A DNA stretch of 43,342 bases from an uncultured Porphyromonadaceae bacterium (lineage in GTDB: Bacteria; Bacteroidota; Bacteroidia; Bacteroidales; Muribaculaceae). The notes beneath the pieces are model-generated. The model worked only from the letters and a program-made list of their open reading frames with translations, searched no databases and was not told the DNA's origin. The DNA is taken from positions 1 through 43,342 of the forward strand of contig UQKE01000012.1 of assembly GCA_900541555.1 (NCBI GenBank). The letters run 5' to 3'. The position numbers were made by a program, and so were the translations under genes. Positions 19,501-28,484 of the stretch are shown piece by piece. How positions within the stretch are numbered: position 1 is the first letter of the stretch; the number at the start of each line of letters is the position of its first letter.

Positions 19501-20219
19501 AAGCCATGCAATTATTGAAGGATGCGCAAGCTGCATTGGCAAGATTGATTCGCGATGCCGACGACAGCATCCGCGCCCGCGTCGTGCTGGCAGAAGCCAA
19601 TGCCGACAATGACAATATCGCATTCCGCATCGACGACATCCGAATGTCGTTGCCATTGTTACGACGGCAATCGGGCGAACCATGCCTTTCGCTCGCCGAC
19701 TTCGTGCGTCCCGCCGCTTTCGGCACAGACTACGCCGGAGCGTTTGCCGTCGCTGCCGGAGAAAAAATAGAAAAGATCATCGCGCATTATCAGGCAACCG
19801 ACCACTATAAAGCGTTGCTCTACCGTTCCCTCGCCGACCGCATCGCCGAAGCAGCCGCCGAATTGGTCCATGCCCGCGTGAGAAAAGAAATTTGGGGCTA
19901 TGCGCCCGACGAGCATGTCGACTGCCGGCGTGCGCTTCGTGCTTCCTATCGCGGCATCCGTCCTGCCGTTGGCTATCCGTCGCTCCCCGACCAATCGGCA
20001 ATTTTCATGCTCGACCGCCTGTTGCGGCTTTCCGAAATCGGCATTTCCCTGACGGCAAACGGCGCCATGTCGCCGCCGTCGAGCATCTGCGGCCTGATGC
20101 TTGCCCATCCCGACGCGCATTACTTCACCATCGGGAAAATCTATCCCGACCAAAGGGCCGACTACGCCGCACGGCGCGGAATATCCGTCGAACAACTCGC
20201 TAAATGGCTGCCCGAATGA
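16563..20219 (+). CDS. metH: Cobalamin-dependent methionine synthase
   Basis: Transfers a methyl group from 5-methyltetrahydrofolate to homocysteine through cobalamin. The preferred start is TTG 16563, just after yitT, giving 1218 residues; the longer frame from 16473 would overlap yitT by 77 bases. All four modules are present. The homocysteine domain opens ILVLDGAMGTQIQ, with zinc cysteines in FGLNCGSG and GGCCGTTPEH. The pterin domain has GERCNVAGSRKFLR and DVNMDDPMLD. The cobalamin domain has the lower-ligand motif DVHDIGKN and GLSGLITPSLEEM. The activation domain ends with RPAVGYPSLPDQ for S-adenosylmethionine. No cobalamin riboswitch was recognised upstream. Confidence 0.95.
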   Translation: MNRTNQLQQALSERILVLDGAMGTQIQQYGLTEADFRGKRFATHPKNLHGCNDLLSLTRPDVVADIHRAYLSAGADIIETNTFNANAISLDEYGLSLFAAEINEAAASIARRCADAVGRICWVAGSIGPTGKMLSMHDASADQKEVVNFDTLKNAYAVQIEALIQGGVDILQIETVFDTLNAKAAVLAAFDAMQKAKTKLPIILSATLATADRLLSGQSLDAFVASMGHASPIAFGLNCGSGIKDLMPYVKQLSSLTNSAIAVYPNAGLPDATGRYGETPDVTAAFFKELMDADIVNIAGGCCGTTPEHIRAIAEIAKSQKPRPIKPKKRPFILSGLDTLEAGKKNTGFIHIGERCNVAGSRKFLRLVNEKNYAEAIAGARRQIEAGAQIVDVNMDDPMLDAKTEMTTFLRMLADDDTTARVPVMIDSSSWEVVEAALKCLQGKGIVNSISLKEGEQAFLSRAKFIKAMGAAVVVMAFDEKGQADTFERRIEICARAYRLLTGKAGFPPSDIIFDPNILAVATGIESHNRYALDFLDAVEWIKRNLPEAKTSGGVSNLSFAFRGNSYIREAMHAVFLRLAIGRGLDMAIVNVGTAMLFDDIPEALREAITDVLLCRTPNATVRLVEIADTAAKDAKLMQHTGEAIPVAATASPDEMLADAIAKGRNENIGQLLEASLATHHSASDVIEKPMMDGMAKVGRLFGEGKMFLPQVVRSAQVMKQAVEWLQPILEKEQNAAGNSTKGKVVLATVKGDVHDIGKNIVAIVLKCNGYDVIDLGVMVPAEKIVETAIDCHADFIGLSGLITPSLEEMCNVAKMMQQRDLQIPLLVGGAAASAIHTAVKIAPCRDALVAYVRDAASLPILLKEISSDMSGVHIKESQKALRERYAATSMPFIPLPEARKKSFVPDWGNYAPPVPRHFGTTDLAVSVKETIDYINWRAFFPVWNLDASFAELAELKGCDHCKAQWLAAQKTERIGKSLEAMQLLKDAQAALARLIRDADDSIRARVVLAEANADNDNIAFRIDDIRMSLPLLRRQSGEPCLSLADFVRPAAFGTDYAGAFAVAAGEKIEKIIAHYQATDHYKALLYRSLADRIAEAAAELVHARVRKEIWGYAPDEHVDCRRALRASYRGIRPAVGYPSLPDQSAIFMLDRLLRLSEIGISLTANGAMSPPSSICGLMLAHPDAHYFTIGKIYPDQRADYAARRGISVEQLAKWLPE

Positions 20220-21013
20220 ATGCAAAAATCGACACAGCCATAGCCGAACTGCTCGATGCGGAAGCACGCCGCATCAACACGCCGGATTTTATCGATGCCG
20301 ACCCCGTCCAATTCCCGCGACGATTCGAATCGCTTCCCGACATTGAAATTACAGCTATTCTGTGTGCCACAATCGCATGGGGCAACCGCCGTTCGATCTG
20401 CCAAGATTGCGAGAAAATGCTCCGCTTGATGGACTACCGGCCTTACAACTACGTGCGCGAATGCGGCTACGACGACATCCACGAGCGATTCAACATCCAC
20501 CGCACTTTCTTCTCCGACGATTTCACCTACATGCTGCGCGGACTTCACCGCATCTATTCCCGCCATCGTTCGCTCGACGCTTTTGCCGCCGCCAATGGCG
20601 CAAGCAAATCGGATTGCCCGGCATGGCAATTTGCCGAAGCGCTTTCTCGCGAACTCGCCAAAGCCAACGACGGCGCACGCAATCCGCGATGCTTGCCGAC
20701 CGATTTTGGCAAAACAGCCTTGAAGCGCATCAACATGGCGCTCCGCTGGCTCGTGCGACGCGACGGCATTGTAGATCTCGGCGTGTGGGAAAGCATCACA
20801 CCCGCCCAACTCTACATCCCTTTGGACGTGCATGTCGGCAACACGGCTCGCGCCCTCTGCCTCCTCGACCGAAAATCCAACGACCGCATCGCCGTCGTCC
20901 GGCTCACCGAACTGCTGCGCACACTCCGTCCCGACGATCCCGCCATCTACGATTTCGCACTTTTCGGAATCGGCATCGGAAACAAATACACCGGCAACGG
21001 ATTCTTCCTCTAA
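20216..21013 (+). CDS. TIGR02757 family protein
   Basis: About 265 residues from ATG 20216, which overlaps the metH stop as ATGA; an ATG at 20204 in the same frame adds four residues. The sequence shows FPRRFESLPDIEITAILCATIAWGNRRSI, MDYRPYNYV, HRTFFSDDFTYMLRGLHRIY, RINMALRWLVRRDGIVDLGVW and IPLDVHVGNTARAL. This pattern matches the Bacteroidota family TIGR02757, whose helical fold recalls helix-hairpin-helix DNA glycosylases, including a GIGIGNKYTGNGF C-terminus. No catalytic role is established. Coupled translation with metH suggests co-expression, not necessarily shared function. Confidence 0.8.
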   Translation: MNAKIDTAIAELLDAEARRINTPDFIDADPVQFPRRFESLPDIEITAILCATIAWGNRRSICQDCEKMLRLMDYRPYNYVRECGYDDIHERFNIHRTFFSDDFTYMLRGLHRIYSRHRSLDAFAAANGASKSDCPAWQFAEALSRELAKANDGARNPRCLPTDFGKTALKRINMALRWLVRRDGIVDLGVWESITPAQLYIPLDVHVGNTARALCLLDRKSNDRIAVVRLTELLRTLRPDDPAIYDFALFGIGIGNKYTGNGFFL

Positions 21014-21099
21014 TCCCCTCAAAGCGCACACAACGTTAGTGCTTCTCGCCGACAAAAACACTATAAAAACTTTTTTACTACGTGCCTAAGATAATTAAC

Positions 21100-21135
21100 G
21101 TGCTCCGCACATGAACAGAGGAGGACATTGCTACG
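21100..21135 (+). repeat. Short dispersed intergenic repeat, copy B
   Basis: GTGCTCCGC (21100-21108), an 11-base gap, then GGAGGACATTGCTACG (21120-21135). Order and sequence match copy A at 628-660. It lies in the 233-base gap between two convergent genes, where nothing else was recognised. Confidence 0.6.
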
Positions 21136-21246
21136 CTCCAACCTTCGCCTGCTGCGCACAGTCGCAAGTCACTTTCTGTTACGTATTGTTAGTTTATACA
21201 TGTGTCCCCACTAAAATCTACCGATCGCAAAATTCACTGCACGGCT

Positions 21247-21990
21247 CTACATGGGTTTCTCGCCGAAGTAAATTGTACACACGCCAAACGTCAACCGCCG
21301 GAAACGGCAGTTGCAAAACCCGACACGTTCCATAATTGCCGTCATCTCCTTTCCTTGCGGGGCAGCCGCTATGCTTTCGGGCAAATAGGTGTAGGCCCGC
21401 GGATCTTTCGAAATGCGGCGTCCGGCAAAAGGAATGACACGGCGCGTGTAAAATCGATAGAATGCCGCAGCAAGCGGATTACGCGGCGTGGAAAGTTCTA
21501 TCACGCAAAGCACGCCGCCCGGCCGCAACACGCGCCACATTTCGGCATAACCTTGCTCCAAATGCTCGAAATTGCGCACGCCGTAGGCCACGGTTGCCGC
21601 GTCAAACTCGCCATCGGCGAAAGGCAGTGCCAAACAGTCGGCAACAGAAAAGCCGACAACGCCGGAAAGTCCCTTTTTCGCAGCCTTTGCGCGAGCTTCC
21701 GCAAGCATGTTTGCAGAAAGGTCGATGCCCACGACACGTGCAGGCTTCAACATGCGGCAAAGCAAAAACGCCAAATCGCCGGTTCCGGTGGCCACATCGA
21801 GCACCGACGACGGACGGTATTTCCGAATCATCCCGACGGCAATGCGCCGCCATATCCGGTCGATGCCGAAAGTCATGGCGCGATTCATGAAATCATAAGC
21901 CGGAGCAATTGCGTCGAACATGTCGCGCACTTGCTCCGTCTTGCTGTCGCCGTTGCCGTAGGGCGTGATTTTCTCTGCCTTGTAGTCCAT
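21247..21990 (-). CDS. ubiE: Demethylmenaquinone methyltransferase
   Basis: SAM-dependent methylation that finishes menaquinone synthesis; also called MenG where only menaquinone is made. The 247 residues show the class I methyltransferase fold: motif I VLDVATGTGDLAFLL, the acidic strand end VVGIDLSANML, and the UbiE signature blocks DRIWRR (N-terminal region) and VAYGVRNFEHLEQGYAEMWRVLRPGG. The start codon directly abuts the purC stop. It is the last gene of phoH-purC-ubiE. The link with PhoH and purine synthesis looks like simple co-transcription. Confidence 0.94.
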   Translation of the reverse strand: MDYKAEKITPYGNGDSKTEQVRDMFDAIAPAYDFMNRAMTFGIDRIWRRIAVGMIRKYRPSSVLDVATGTGDLAFLLCRMLKPARVVGIDLSANMLAEARAKAAKKGLSGVVGFSVADCLALPFADGEFDAATVAYGVRNFEHLEQGYAEMWRVLRPGGVLCVIELSTPRNPLAAAFYRFYTRRVIPFAGRRISKDPRAYTYLPESIAAAPQGKEMTAIMERVGFCNCRFRRLTFGVCTIYFGEKPM

Positions 21991-22944
21991 CTATTTCTTC
22001 AACGAGCGCAGGCATTCCGCCACGTTCTTCTCAATACGCGCGGCTATGTCGGCATGATCTTCTTTCACGAATTTCAACCCTGTGATGTGCTCGTACAATT
22101 CGATATAGCGTGCCGAAACCGAATCGCAATATTCATCGGTCATTTCCGGAACAGATTGTCCCGCTTTGCCCATAAAGCCGCGCTCAATGAGCCATTGGCG
22201 CACAAACTCCTTTGAAAGCTGGCGTTGGGGCTCGCCTTTTTCGAAACGCTCTTCATAGCCATCGGCATAAAAATAGCGGGACGAATCGGGCGTATGGATT
22301 TCGTCGATCAAATACACTTTCCCGTCGCGTTTCCCGAATTCGTATTTCGTGTCGACAAGTATCAATCCCTTGCCGGCAGCCATTTCCGTGCCACGCGCGA
22401 ACAAAGCCCGCGTGTAGCGTTCCATCGTTTCATAGTCGTCTTTGGAAACAATTCCGCGAGCGATGATTTCATCTCTCGAAATATTTTCATCATGCCCCGC
22501 CTCGGCTTTGGTGGTCGGCGTGATGATAGGTTCAGGGAACTTTTGGTTTTCGCGCATTCCATCCGGCAAACGCACGCCGCAAAGTTCGCGGCAACCGGCC
22601 TGATATTCGCGCCACGCGCTACCCGTCAGATAACCACGGATAATCATTTCCACGCGAAATCCCTCGCATTTCAATCCGACAGTCACCATCGGATCGGGCA
22701 CGGCCAATTTCCAATTAGGCACAATGTCGGCCGTAGCATCGAGGAATGTGGCTGCAATCTGGTTCAGCACTTGTCCCTTGAACGGTATGCCTTTCGGCAA
22801 AATCACGTCGAACGCCGAAATGCGGTCGGTGGCCACCATCACCATCAAATCGTCGTCGATCGTATAAACGTCGCGCACTTTACCGTGATACACGCCGGTT
22901 TGTCCCAAGAAATTAAAATCTGTTTTTACCAATGTGTTTGCCAT
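21991..22944 (-). CDS. purC: SAICAR synthase (phosphoribosylaminoimidazole-succinocarboxamide synthase)
   Basis: Joins aspartate to CAIR with ATP in purine synthesis. The 317 residues are longer than E. coli PurC (237) and belong to the longer class common in Bacteroidota. Conserved blocks include [37 protein letters not shown] near the N-terminus, [48 protein letters not shown] and [13 protein letters not shown]. The start is 20 bases after the phoH stop, in one operon. Confidence 0.96.
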   Translation of the reverse strand: MANTLVKTDFNFLGQTGVYHGKVRDVYTIDDDLMVMVATDRISAFDVILPKGIPFKGQVLNQIAATFLDATADIVPNWKLAVPDPMVTVGLKCEGFRVEMIIRGYLTGSAWREYQAGCRELCGVRLPDGMRENQKFPEPIITPTTKAEAGHDENISRDEIIARGIVSKDDYETMERYTRALFARGTEMAAGKGLILVDTKYEFGKRDGKVYLIDEIHTPDSSRYFYADGYEERFEKGEPQRQLSKEFVRQWLIERGFMGKAGQSVPEMTDEYCDSVSARYIELYEHITGLKFVKEDHADIAARIEKNVAECLRSLKK

Positions 22945-22964
22945 AACGCTATGTGATTTAAAAT

Positions 22965-23933
22965 TTACTCTTTTCCGTTTCTGTCGGATTCTCTCGCTTC
23001 CTTGTCGTGACGTTCGTAGGCCTCCACGATCCGTTGCACCAACGGGTGGCGCACAATGTCCTTTTTGCCGAACTCCACAACTCCGATGCCCGGCACGCCG
23101 CGAAGCACCCGCAACGCCTGCACCAATCCCGAAACCGTGGTGCGCGGAAGGTCGATTTGCGTGATGTCGCCCGTCACCACCATTTTGGCATTCATGCCAA
23201 GTCGCGTAAGAAACATTTTGATTTGATGCGTTGTCGTGTTTTGCGCCTCGTCGAGAATGATGACGGCATCGCTCAACGTCCGGCCGCGCATAAACGCGAG
23301 CGGCGCTATTTGGATGACGCCTGTTTCCATATATTCTTTCAACTTGCTTTGCGGTATCATATCCTCCAAAGCATCGTAGAGCGGTTGCAAATACGGATCG
23401 ATTTTGTCCTTCATGTCGCCCGGCAAAAATCCCAGCTTTTCGCCGGCCTCAACAGCCGGACGCGAAAGAATCACCTTGCGCACCTCGCGGTTTTTCAGAG
23501 CGCGCACCGCAAGGGCAATCGCCACATACGTCTTTCCCGTTCCTGCCGGTCCAAGCGCAAACGTCAGATCGTTTTCCTGAAACGTCTTGACAAGCTTCTG
23601 CTGATTGGCGGAACGCCCTTGTATCGGCTTGCCGTTGACGCCATAGATGATTACGCCGTCGGTTTTCAATTCTTTCGGAGGATTGCCTTTGACCACATCT
23701 AGAATCACTTCTTCCGGCAGCTGGTTGTATTTCACGCAATAGGCTTCGAGCTCTTTTATCTTCCGTTCGAATTCCGACGTTTCCTCCTCGTCGCCCAATG
23801 CTTTGATGAGCGTGCCGCGTGCGGCTATCCGCAATTTAGGGAACAAATTGCGGATCAACTGCATGTTTGCGTTGTTCACTCCATAGAACACCACAGGGTC
23901 GACATCGTCTATGACAATCAATCGCTCAATCAT
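22965..23933 (-). CDS. phoH: PhoH family ATPase
   Basis: Cytoplasmic P-loop ATPase related to the helicase core of RNA-processing PhoH proteins; its cellular role is not well defined. The preferred start is MIERLIVID at 23933, giving 322 residues; the frame extends 23 codons upstream but that stretch is the promoter repeat. Features are an N-terminal domain ([19 protein letters not shown]), Walker [35 protein letters not shown], Walker [12 protein letters not shown] and [13 protein letters not shown], and a charged C-terminus. The start codon lies only four bases after a TATCTTTG box, so the mRNA may be almost leaderless. Confidence 0.94.
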   Translation of the reverse strand: MIERLIVIDDVDPVVFYGVNNANMQLIRNLFPKLRIAARGTLIKALGDEEETSEFERKIKELEAYCVKYNQLPEEVILDVVKGNPPKELKTDGVIIYGVNGKPIQGRSANQQKLVKTFQENDLTFALGPAGTGKTYVAIALAVRALKNREVRKVILSRPAVEAGEKLGFLPGDMKDKIDPYLQPLYDALEDMIPQSKLKEYMETGVIQIAPLAFMRGRTLSDAVIILDEAQNTTTHQIKMFLTRLGMNAKMVVTGDITQIDLPRTTVSGLVQALRVLRGVPGIGVVEFGKKDIVRHPLVQRIVEAYERHDKEARESDRNGKE

Positions 23934-23936
23934 ACT

Positions 23937-24007
23937 GCAAAGATAGTGAAAGCCGAGAGCAGAACAATCAAACTTGTTTGAAATTGTTTTGCCGAGGCGC
24001 ATCCTAT
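23937..24007 (-). promoter_or_regulatory. phoH promoter within a dispersed repeat module
   Basis: On the minus strand this reads ATAGGATGCGCCTCGG, then the AACAATTTCAAAC...GTTTGATTGTTCT hairpin, then CGGCTTTCACTATCTTTGC. It is a close copy, in inverted orientation, of 4868-4938. The -7 box TATCTTTG is at 23938-23945. Confidence 0.7.
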
Positions 24008-24100
24008 TTTATCCAAAGAATGCAAATCGAGTGCAGAAGAAATGAATTTATTCACTTTCTTATGCCGAAAGTAGCAATGTCTTCCTTAATTTGCCGGCTT

Positions 24101-27100
24101 TTACTCCACCGCAATGATCGCGCCTTCCTCGACATACCACACGAATCCTTTCACCTGCGATTGCTCCACGCCCATCGCAGCCGCGACAATCGCCATGTAG
24201 TTCCTCACCTGACGCATGTATTTTTTATCCTGCCGCTCTCCGAATTTATAATCGACAACGACAACTTCCCCATTCGGACGCACAACCACGCGGTCAGGAC
24301 GATAAACTTCCCCTTTCTCGTTGGCCACGGGACGTTCGGCATACAACTTGTTGCCGGGCGCAAACCACGCAGCCACACGCTCATCAGACAGCCCGCCGGC
24401 AATTATTCGGCGATATTCCGCCTCTTCGGCCGCATCGATTATGCCTTTCACAAGCACTCCGCGCAAAGCGCGATCGACATCGTCGGCAGTCCGTATCTTG
24501 CACATGACGCGATGAAGCACTTCCCCCTTGTATTTATTAGTCCCTTTTACTTCCTGAATAATGTCGGGAGAATCGAAATGCCATATTTCAGGACGATAGG
24601 CAACAGCAAAAGGAGGCATTTTCCGTTCTTCCACATCGGAGGCAATCGATTTCGACGTTCTCGCGCCCGACCGTCCCATTGAGCCGAACTCCACCATCCG
24701 CGTTTGCGCATACGATTCCAATTGAAGGGTTTCCGCATAGTCGCCGATAGCATGAGCCACCGTGTCTTTTTTGCGCATTGTCTTCCGCGAAGGATAATAA
24801 ATAAGCAACTCATCGATAGCGCGCGTACACGCGACATACGTCTTATTGAGCGTGTCCATGACATTTTCGTCGCGCAGGCATTTGAATTCCTTGTCGAAAA
24901 TCGTTCTCTTTTTGTCGCTTGCGCCTCTCGCCACGGGAAGAAGCGGCGGACGATCTTCAAATCCTGACAATTCCTTGATATCGGCCGACCGAATCCATTC
25001 CGGATTTGCCGGCTTGTCGAATTCCCAATCGAAAAACGGAAGTATGACACATGGGAATTCCAATCCTTTCGACTTGTGGATCGTCAGCGTGCGGATGGCA
25101 TTGATATTGTCGGGCGAAGAAACCGACTGCTTCTTGCCTGTTTCTTCCCACCATCGGAGGAATGAATGCACATTCGAACCGTATCGGCTCGTAAAATCAA
25201 TCATATTGTCGATAAAAGCCTGAATATAGACCGTATCGGATTCTACAAGCGCTTTCGGCAGTTGCGTCCGAATTATTTGATAGACAATGGTATCGAGTCC
25301 TCCGCATTCTCCCGCGCCAAACATGCCGGCTACGGCCTCGCCCATATCGACATCGTTTTCCGCCTGCACGGCAGCCGCAAATGCATCTGCCACATCCATG
25401 CCGGCGCAAAGATTCGTTTCGTAGCGCTTCATGATGAACGGGATACTTTTCGCCCCTGCTTTTTTGTCCGATTTCGCGTTCACCGTTTCGTCGAGCAAGG
25501 CAAGCATGTTGACAATAATCCTGACAGCCGACGATTTCCCGATAAAAAGAGATTCTTCGGATACAATGTTCAGCCGTCGCTTCCCATTCATGGACGAATT
25601 GCGACCCAAAATCCTATCAATCACCCATTTTCCTTCTATTCGCCGACTTGTGATGACGGCAATGTCCTTCTGCTCGTATCCGGCATCAAGCAAACGGTCG
25701 ATGTCGTCGAGCATTTTGTCGAGTGCAGCTTCTTGATATTCGGGAATGCACGACCCTTCGATTTCAGAAATGCAAACATGCCCGAAATTGCCTTTGTTGG
25801 AATCGCTTATGCGCTGCACGACGTTATCGTAAACGTCGTCCATCCCCTTTACATGGGCAAGCCATTGGAAAAAGTCATTATTCCACTTCACGACATTCTC
25901 GCTGCTTCGCCAATTGGTGTTCGATTCAGGATCGTTGCCCGATTCGACGCAATTGCCGCGAAAGTCGGCTTTGATTTGGGTTCGAAGCAATTCCGGATTC
26001 GAATTGCGAAAACGATAAATGCACTGCTTCACATCGCCAATGACAAGATTGTCATTGCCGCCGGCAAGGCTGTTTGCAAGCAACGGGCGCAAATTTTCCC
26101 ATTGCATTCCGGAAGTGTCTTGAAACTCGTCGATCAAAAAATGCCGAAGCCTCACACCCATGCGCTCGTAAACGAAAGGCGTGTCGTCGGCATTGATGAT
26201 GCGGCGCAACATTTCATTCGTGTCGGACAAAAGAATCACATTATTGTCTTTCGTAAACTGCCGGATGTTGCCATAAATGTCGCCAAGCAATCCAAGATAA
26301 TAGATATTGTTGAGAATCAAATGAAAAGAGTTCAATGTAACAAAATTTTTATCCATTTCGACAAGCATGGCGGCAATGCCGGCGTCATCGACTACGGCTG
26401 AGCCTTTGTTTGTGAACTTGCCCGAATCGACATATTTCAAAATCGCATTGTCCGGATTAAGCAGCGATGCCGGCATCGGAATCGGCGCATTTTTTATTTT
26501 GTCGATAAGATTCTGGAAATAGCTATTCGAAGCGACACCATCGGCAGCAAGCATTCCGCTGATGACATTGGCGCGTTCCTGAATTTGCTTCGACAAGCCG
26601 TCGATCGCGTCAGACAGGCTTTTGCCAAAATTCATGATGTGCTGCTTGTCGGAAAGATAGTCGAACAAAGATTCGCGATGTTTTCTGACAACTTCTTTCG
26701 ACAGCACTTTGGCAAAACTGAAAAGACTGGCTGTATTTTGCTGTTCCGGCGACGGATTTCCAAAAATGTCCCAACTTTTTTCGGCATCGATATTGGCTCT
26801 GGCAAAGCGTTCCAACCAGCCAAGCAGCAACCGTTGATCCTTTCCCCCATTGAGCCGAAGCGATTGCTTCAAGTCGCTTATCCCGACGGAAATAGCATAA
26901 TCGTCGTTGAGTTCGATCTCGTAGTTGCCCGAAAGGTTCGATTCATAAGCGAAAGTGCGCAAAATTTTTTGAAAAAACGTGTCGATGGTGCTGACATTGA
27001 AATTGGTATAATCTTGCAGCAACTGCACCAATGCCACTTGCGCCGTTTTGCTGATTTTTTCAATCGGCGCGTTCAACGCTTTTGCAAGAAAATCGGCATA

Positions 27101-27340
27101 AGGGCTTCTGTCGGGTTGGCCGGCAAGGATGTCAAGTTCCTTCACAATGCGCTTCTTCATCTCTTCCGTCGCCTTGTTGGTAAAGGTGATGGCAAGAATG
27201 GAGCGGTGGTTCTCGTTCGGATGCTCGTCGAGCGCATATCGATTGTTCCCGACCTTCCGGCCGAGAAGCAATTTCAAAAATTCGCGCACCAACGTGAATG
27301 TTTTTCCCGAACCTGCCGATGCCTTATAGATATTGATCAT
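24101..27340 (-). CDS. UvrD/RecB-like helicase-nuclease (AddA-like)
   Basis: A 1079-residue superfamily 1A helicase with a C-terminal nuclease, likely acting in double-strand break repair. Helicase motifs in order: Walker A KASAGSGKTFTL (residues 6-17), ITFTNKATEEMKKRI, motif II LIDEFQDTSGMQWENL, motif III VIGDVKQCIYRFRNSNPEL, motif V TIHKSKGLEFPCVIL and motif VI TYVACTRAIDEL. The C-terminal segment shows GEVLHRVM and GEVVVVDYKFGER, a RecB-type PD-(D/E)XK nuclease motif with Asp and Lys. The start overlaps the SUI1-type gene stop as ATGA. An AddB-like partner is not in the window, so the complex type is uncertain. Confidence 0.9.
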   Translation of the reverse strand: MINIYKASAGSGKTFTLVREFLKLLLGRKVGNNRYALDEHPNENHRSILAITFTNKATEEMKKRIVKELDILAGQPDRSPYADFLAKALNAPIEKISKTAQVALVQLLQDYTNFNVSTIDTFFQKILRTFAYESNLSGNYEIELNDDYAISVGISDLKQSLRLNGGKDQRLLLGWLERFARANIDAEKSWDIFGNPSPEQQNTASLFSFAKVLSKEVVRKHRESLFDYLSDKQHIMNFGKSLSDAIDGLSKQIQERANVISGMLAADGVASNSYFQNLIDKIKNAPIPMPASLLNPDNAILKYVDSGKFTNKGSAVVDDAGIAAMLVEMDKNFVTLNSFHLILNNIYYLGLLGDIYGNIRQFTKDNNVILLSDTNEMLRRIINADDTPFVYERMGVRLRHFLIDEFQDTSGMQWENLRPLLANSLAGGNDNLVIGDVKQCIYRFRNSNPELLRTQIKADFRGNCVESGNDPESNTNWRSSENVVKWNNDFFQWLAHVKGMDDVYDNVVQRISDSNKGNFGHVCISEIEGSCIPEYQEAALDKMLDDIDRLLDAGYEQKDIAVITSRRIEGKWVIDRILGRNSSMNGKRRLNIVSEESLFIGKSSAVRIIVNMLALLDETVNAKSDKKAGAKSIPFIMKRYETNLCAGMDVADAFAAAVQAENDVDMGEAVAGMFGAGECGGLDTIVYQIIRTQLPKALVESDTVYIQAFIDNMIDFTSRYGSNVHSFLRWWEETGKKQSVSSPDNINAIRTLTIHKSKGLEFPCVILPFFDWEFDKPANPEWIRSADIKELSGFEDRPPLLPVARGASDKKRTIFDKEFKCLRDENVMDTLNKTYVACTRAIDELLIYYPSRKTMRKKDTVAHAIGDYAETLQLESYAQTRMVEFGSMGRSGARTSKSIASDVEERKMPPFAVAYRPEIWHFDSPDIIQEVKGTNKYKGEVLHRVMCKIRTADDVDRALRGVLVKGIIDAAEEAEYRRIIAGGLSDERVAAWFAPGNKLYAERPVANEKGEVYRPDRVVVRPNGEVVVVDYKFGERQDKKYMRQVRNYMAIVAAAMGVEQSQVKGFVWYVEEGAIIAVE

Positions 27341-27681
27341 ACAATCCGCACATTGTAGCCTCTGCCTTCCAGCAATTCCTTAACGACACGGCGAAAATCG
27401 CCTTGCACCAATATCTCGCCCGCGCGAGCCGAGCCACCGGCCCCACATTTGGTTTTCAGAAATTTCGCCAATTCTTTCAAATCATCGTCTGTGCCCACGA
27501 ATCCCGTGACAAGCGTCACTTCTTTTCCCTTCCGGTTGCGCTTGTCGAGCATGACTTTCAATTTCTGTTTTTCCGGAGGCAGCGTTTCGACTGCATCTTC
27601 TTGCCTGTCTGTCTCATACTGCATGTCCGGATTTGTCGAATAGACGATATTTAAGCGGTGTTTCCAATCGTTATCTTTCAT
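27337..27681 (-). CDS. SUI1/eIF1-like translation factor (YciH type)
   Basis: A 114-residue protein from ATG 27681; the frame extends eight codons further to a less likely start. The C-terminal half has the SUI1 fold signature: GKEVTLVTGFVGTDDDLKELAKFLKTKCGAGGSARAGEILVQGDFRRVVKELLEGRGY. It includes the Gly-rich TKCGAGGSA loop and the 'QGDxR' strand. Bacterial relatives such as E. coli YciH bind the ribosome and affect initiation fidelity. It is translationally coupled to the helicase-nuclease gene. Confidence 0.9.
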   Translation of the reverse strand: MKDNDWKHRLNIVYSTNPDMQYETDRQEDAVETLPPEKQKLKVMLDKRNRKGKEVTLVTGFVGTDDDLKELAKFLKTKCGAGGSARAGEILVQGDFRRVVKELLEGRGYNVRIV

Positions 27682-27702
27682 TTTTATCCATGTTGAAGAT
27701 TT

Positions 27703-27733
27703 CAAAATTATGGAAAATCCGCGAATGTTGCAA
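27703..27733 (-). promoter_or_regulatory. Promoter of the SUI1-helicase unit
   Basis: On the minus strand TTG (27733-27731) is separated by 20 bases from TAATTTTG (27710-27703), a full TAnnTTTG match. The box is 21 bases before the ATG at 27681. The region also separates this unit from the divergent porT. Confidence 0.55.
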
Positions 27734-27764
27734 TAACAGTTTTGATTTTACGTTAAAAGCATAT

Positions 27765-28484
27765 ATGAAGAAATCGCTTCGCATCATAGCAGCAATAGCC
27801 GCAATCCTGATTGCACAATCGGCCTGCGGGCAGGATAACGACAAAATCCTAAACCGCCCGTATGCCGACATGAAACGATTGCACTACGGCTTTTCCGTCG
27901 GATTCCACAACCAAAATTTATGGTTGACACACAATGGAGCCGTGACGGAAAACGGCGAAGCATGGTTTTCCGACGTCTCCGACATAGCACCGGGATTTTG
28001 CGTGAACATTTTGGGCGACTTGCGGCTTGCAGAACATTTCAACTTGCGCGTATCGCCCGGCATGTACTTTGGCAGCAAAACCGTGACATTCAAAGAGCAC
28101 GGCAGCGGCGACATCGAGCGACAAACACTGAAAAACAGCAGCGTAGTCGTGCCGGTGGACTTGAAAATGTCGGCCAGCCGCTACCACAATCTGCGACCTT
28201 ACGTGACAGCCGGCGTAATGGCATCATTCGACGTGTCGAAACGAAAAGACGGAGAATTGCTGCAACTGAGCAACTCCGACTTTTTCCTGACAGTAGGCTT
28301 CGGGCTGGATGTCTATGTGCCTTTTTTCAAATTCATTCCGGAAGTGAAATTCTGTTTCGGACTTAGGAACCTGTTGCAAAAAGACCGACCCGACCTTGCA
28401 GAAGATCCGGAAAAATTAAAATTCACCCAATCGCTCGACAAGGTGACCTCGAACATGGTTGTATTCACATTTTATTTCGAATGA
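27765..28484 (+). CDS. porT: Type IX secretion outer-membrane protein PorT
   Basis: Start at ATG 27765 gives a signal peptide (MKKSLRIIAAIAAILIAQSACG) and 239 residues; the longer frame from 27633 is non-coding upstream DNA. The mature part begins NRPYADMKRLHYGFSVGFHNQNL, the recognisable PorT opening. Barrel strands continue with PGFCVNILGDLRLAEHFNLRVSPGMYFG, VVVPVDLKMSA, RPYVTAGVMASFDV, FLTVGFGLDVYVPFFKFIPEVKF and MVVFTFYFE at the end. PorT is needed for type IX secretion in Porphyromonas gingivalis. The stop overlaps the porP start (ATGA), so it heads the operon porT-porP-gldKLMN. Confidence 0.87.
   Translation: MKKSLRIIAAIAAILIAQSACGQDNDKILNRPYADMKRLHYGFSVGFHNQNLWLTHNGAVTENGEAWFSDVSDIAPGFCVNILGDLRLAEHFNLRVSPGMYFGSKTVTFKEHGSGDIERQTLKNSSVVVPVDLKMSASRYHNLRPYVTAGVMASFDVSKRKDGELLQLSNSDFFLTVGFGLDVYVPFFKFIPEVKFCFGLRNLLQKDRPDLAEDPEKLKFTQSLDKVTSNMVVFTFYFE

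Noticed and set aside
25166..26401. 411-codon frame opposite the RecB/AddA-like helicase
   Set aside because: The opposite strand carries all helicase motifs in order; this frame has no recognisable family and no promoter or start signals.
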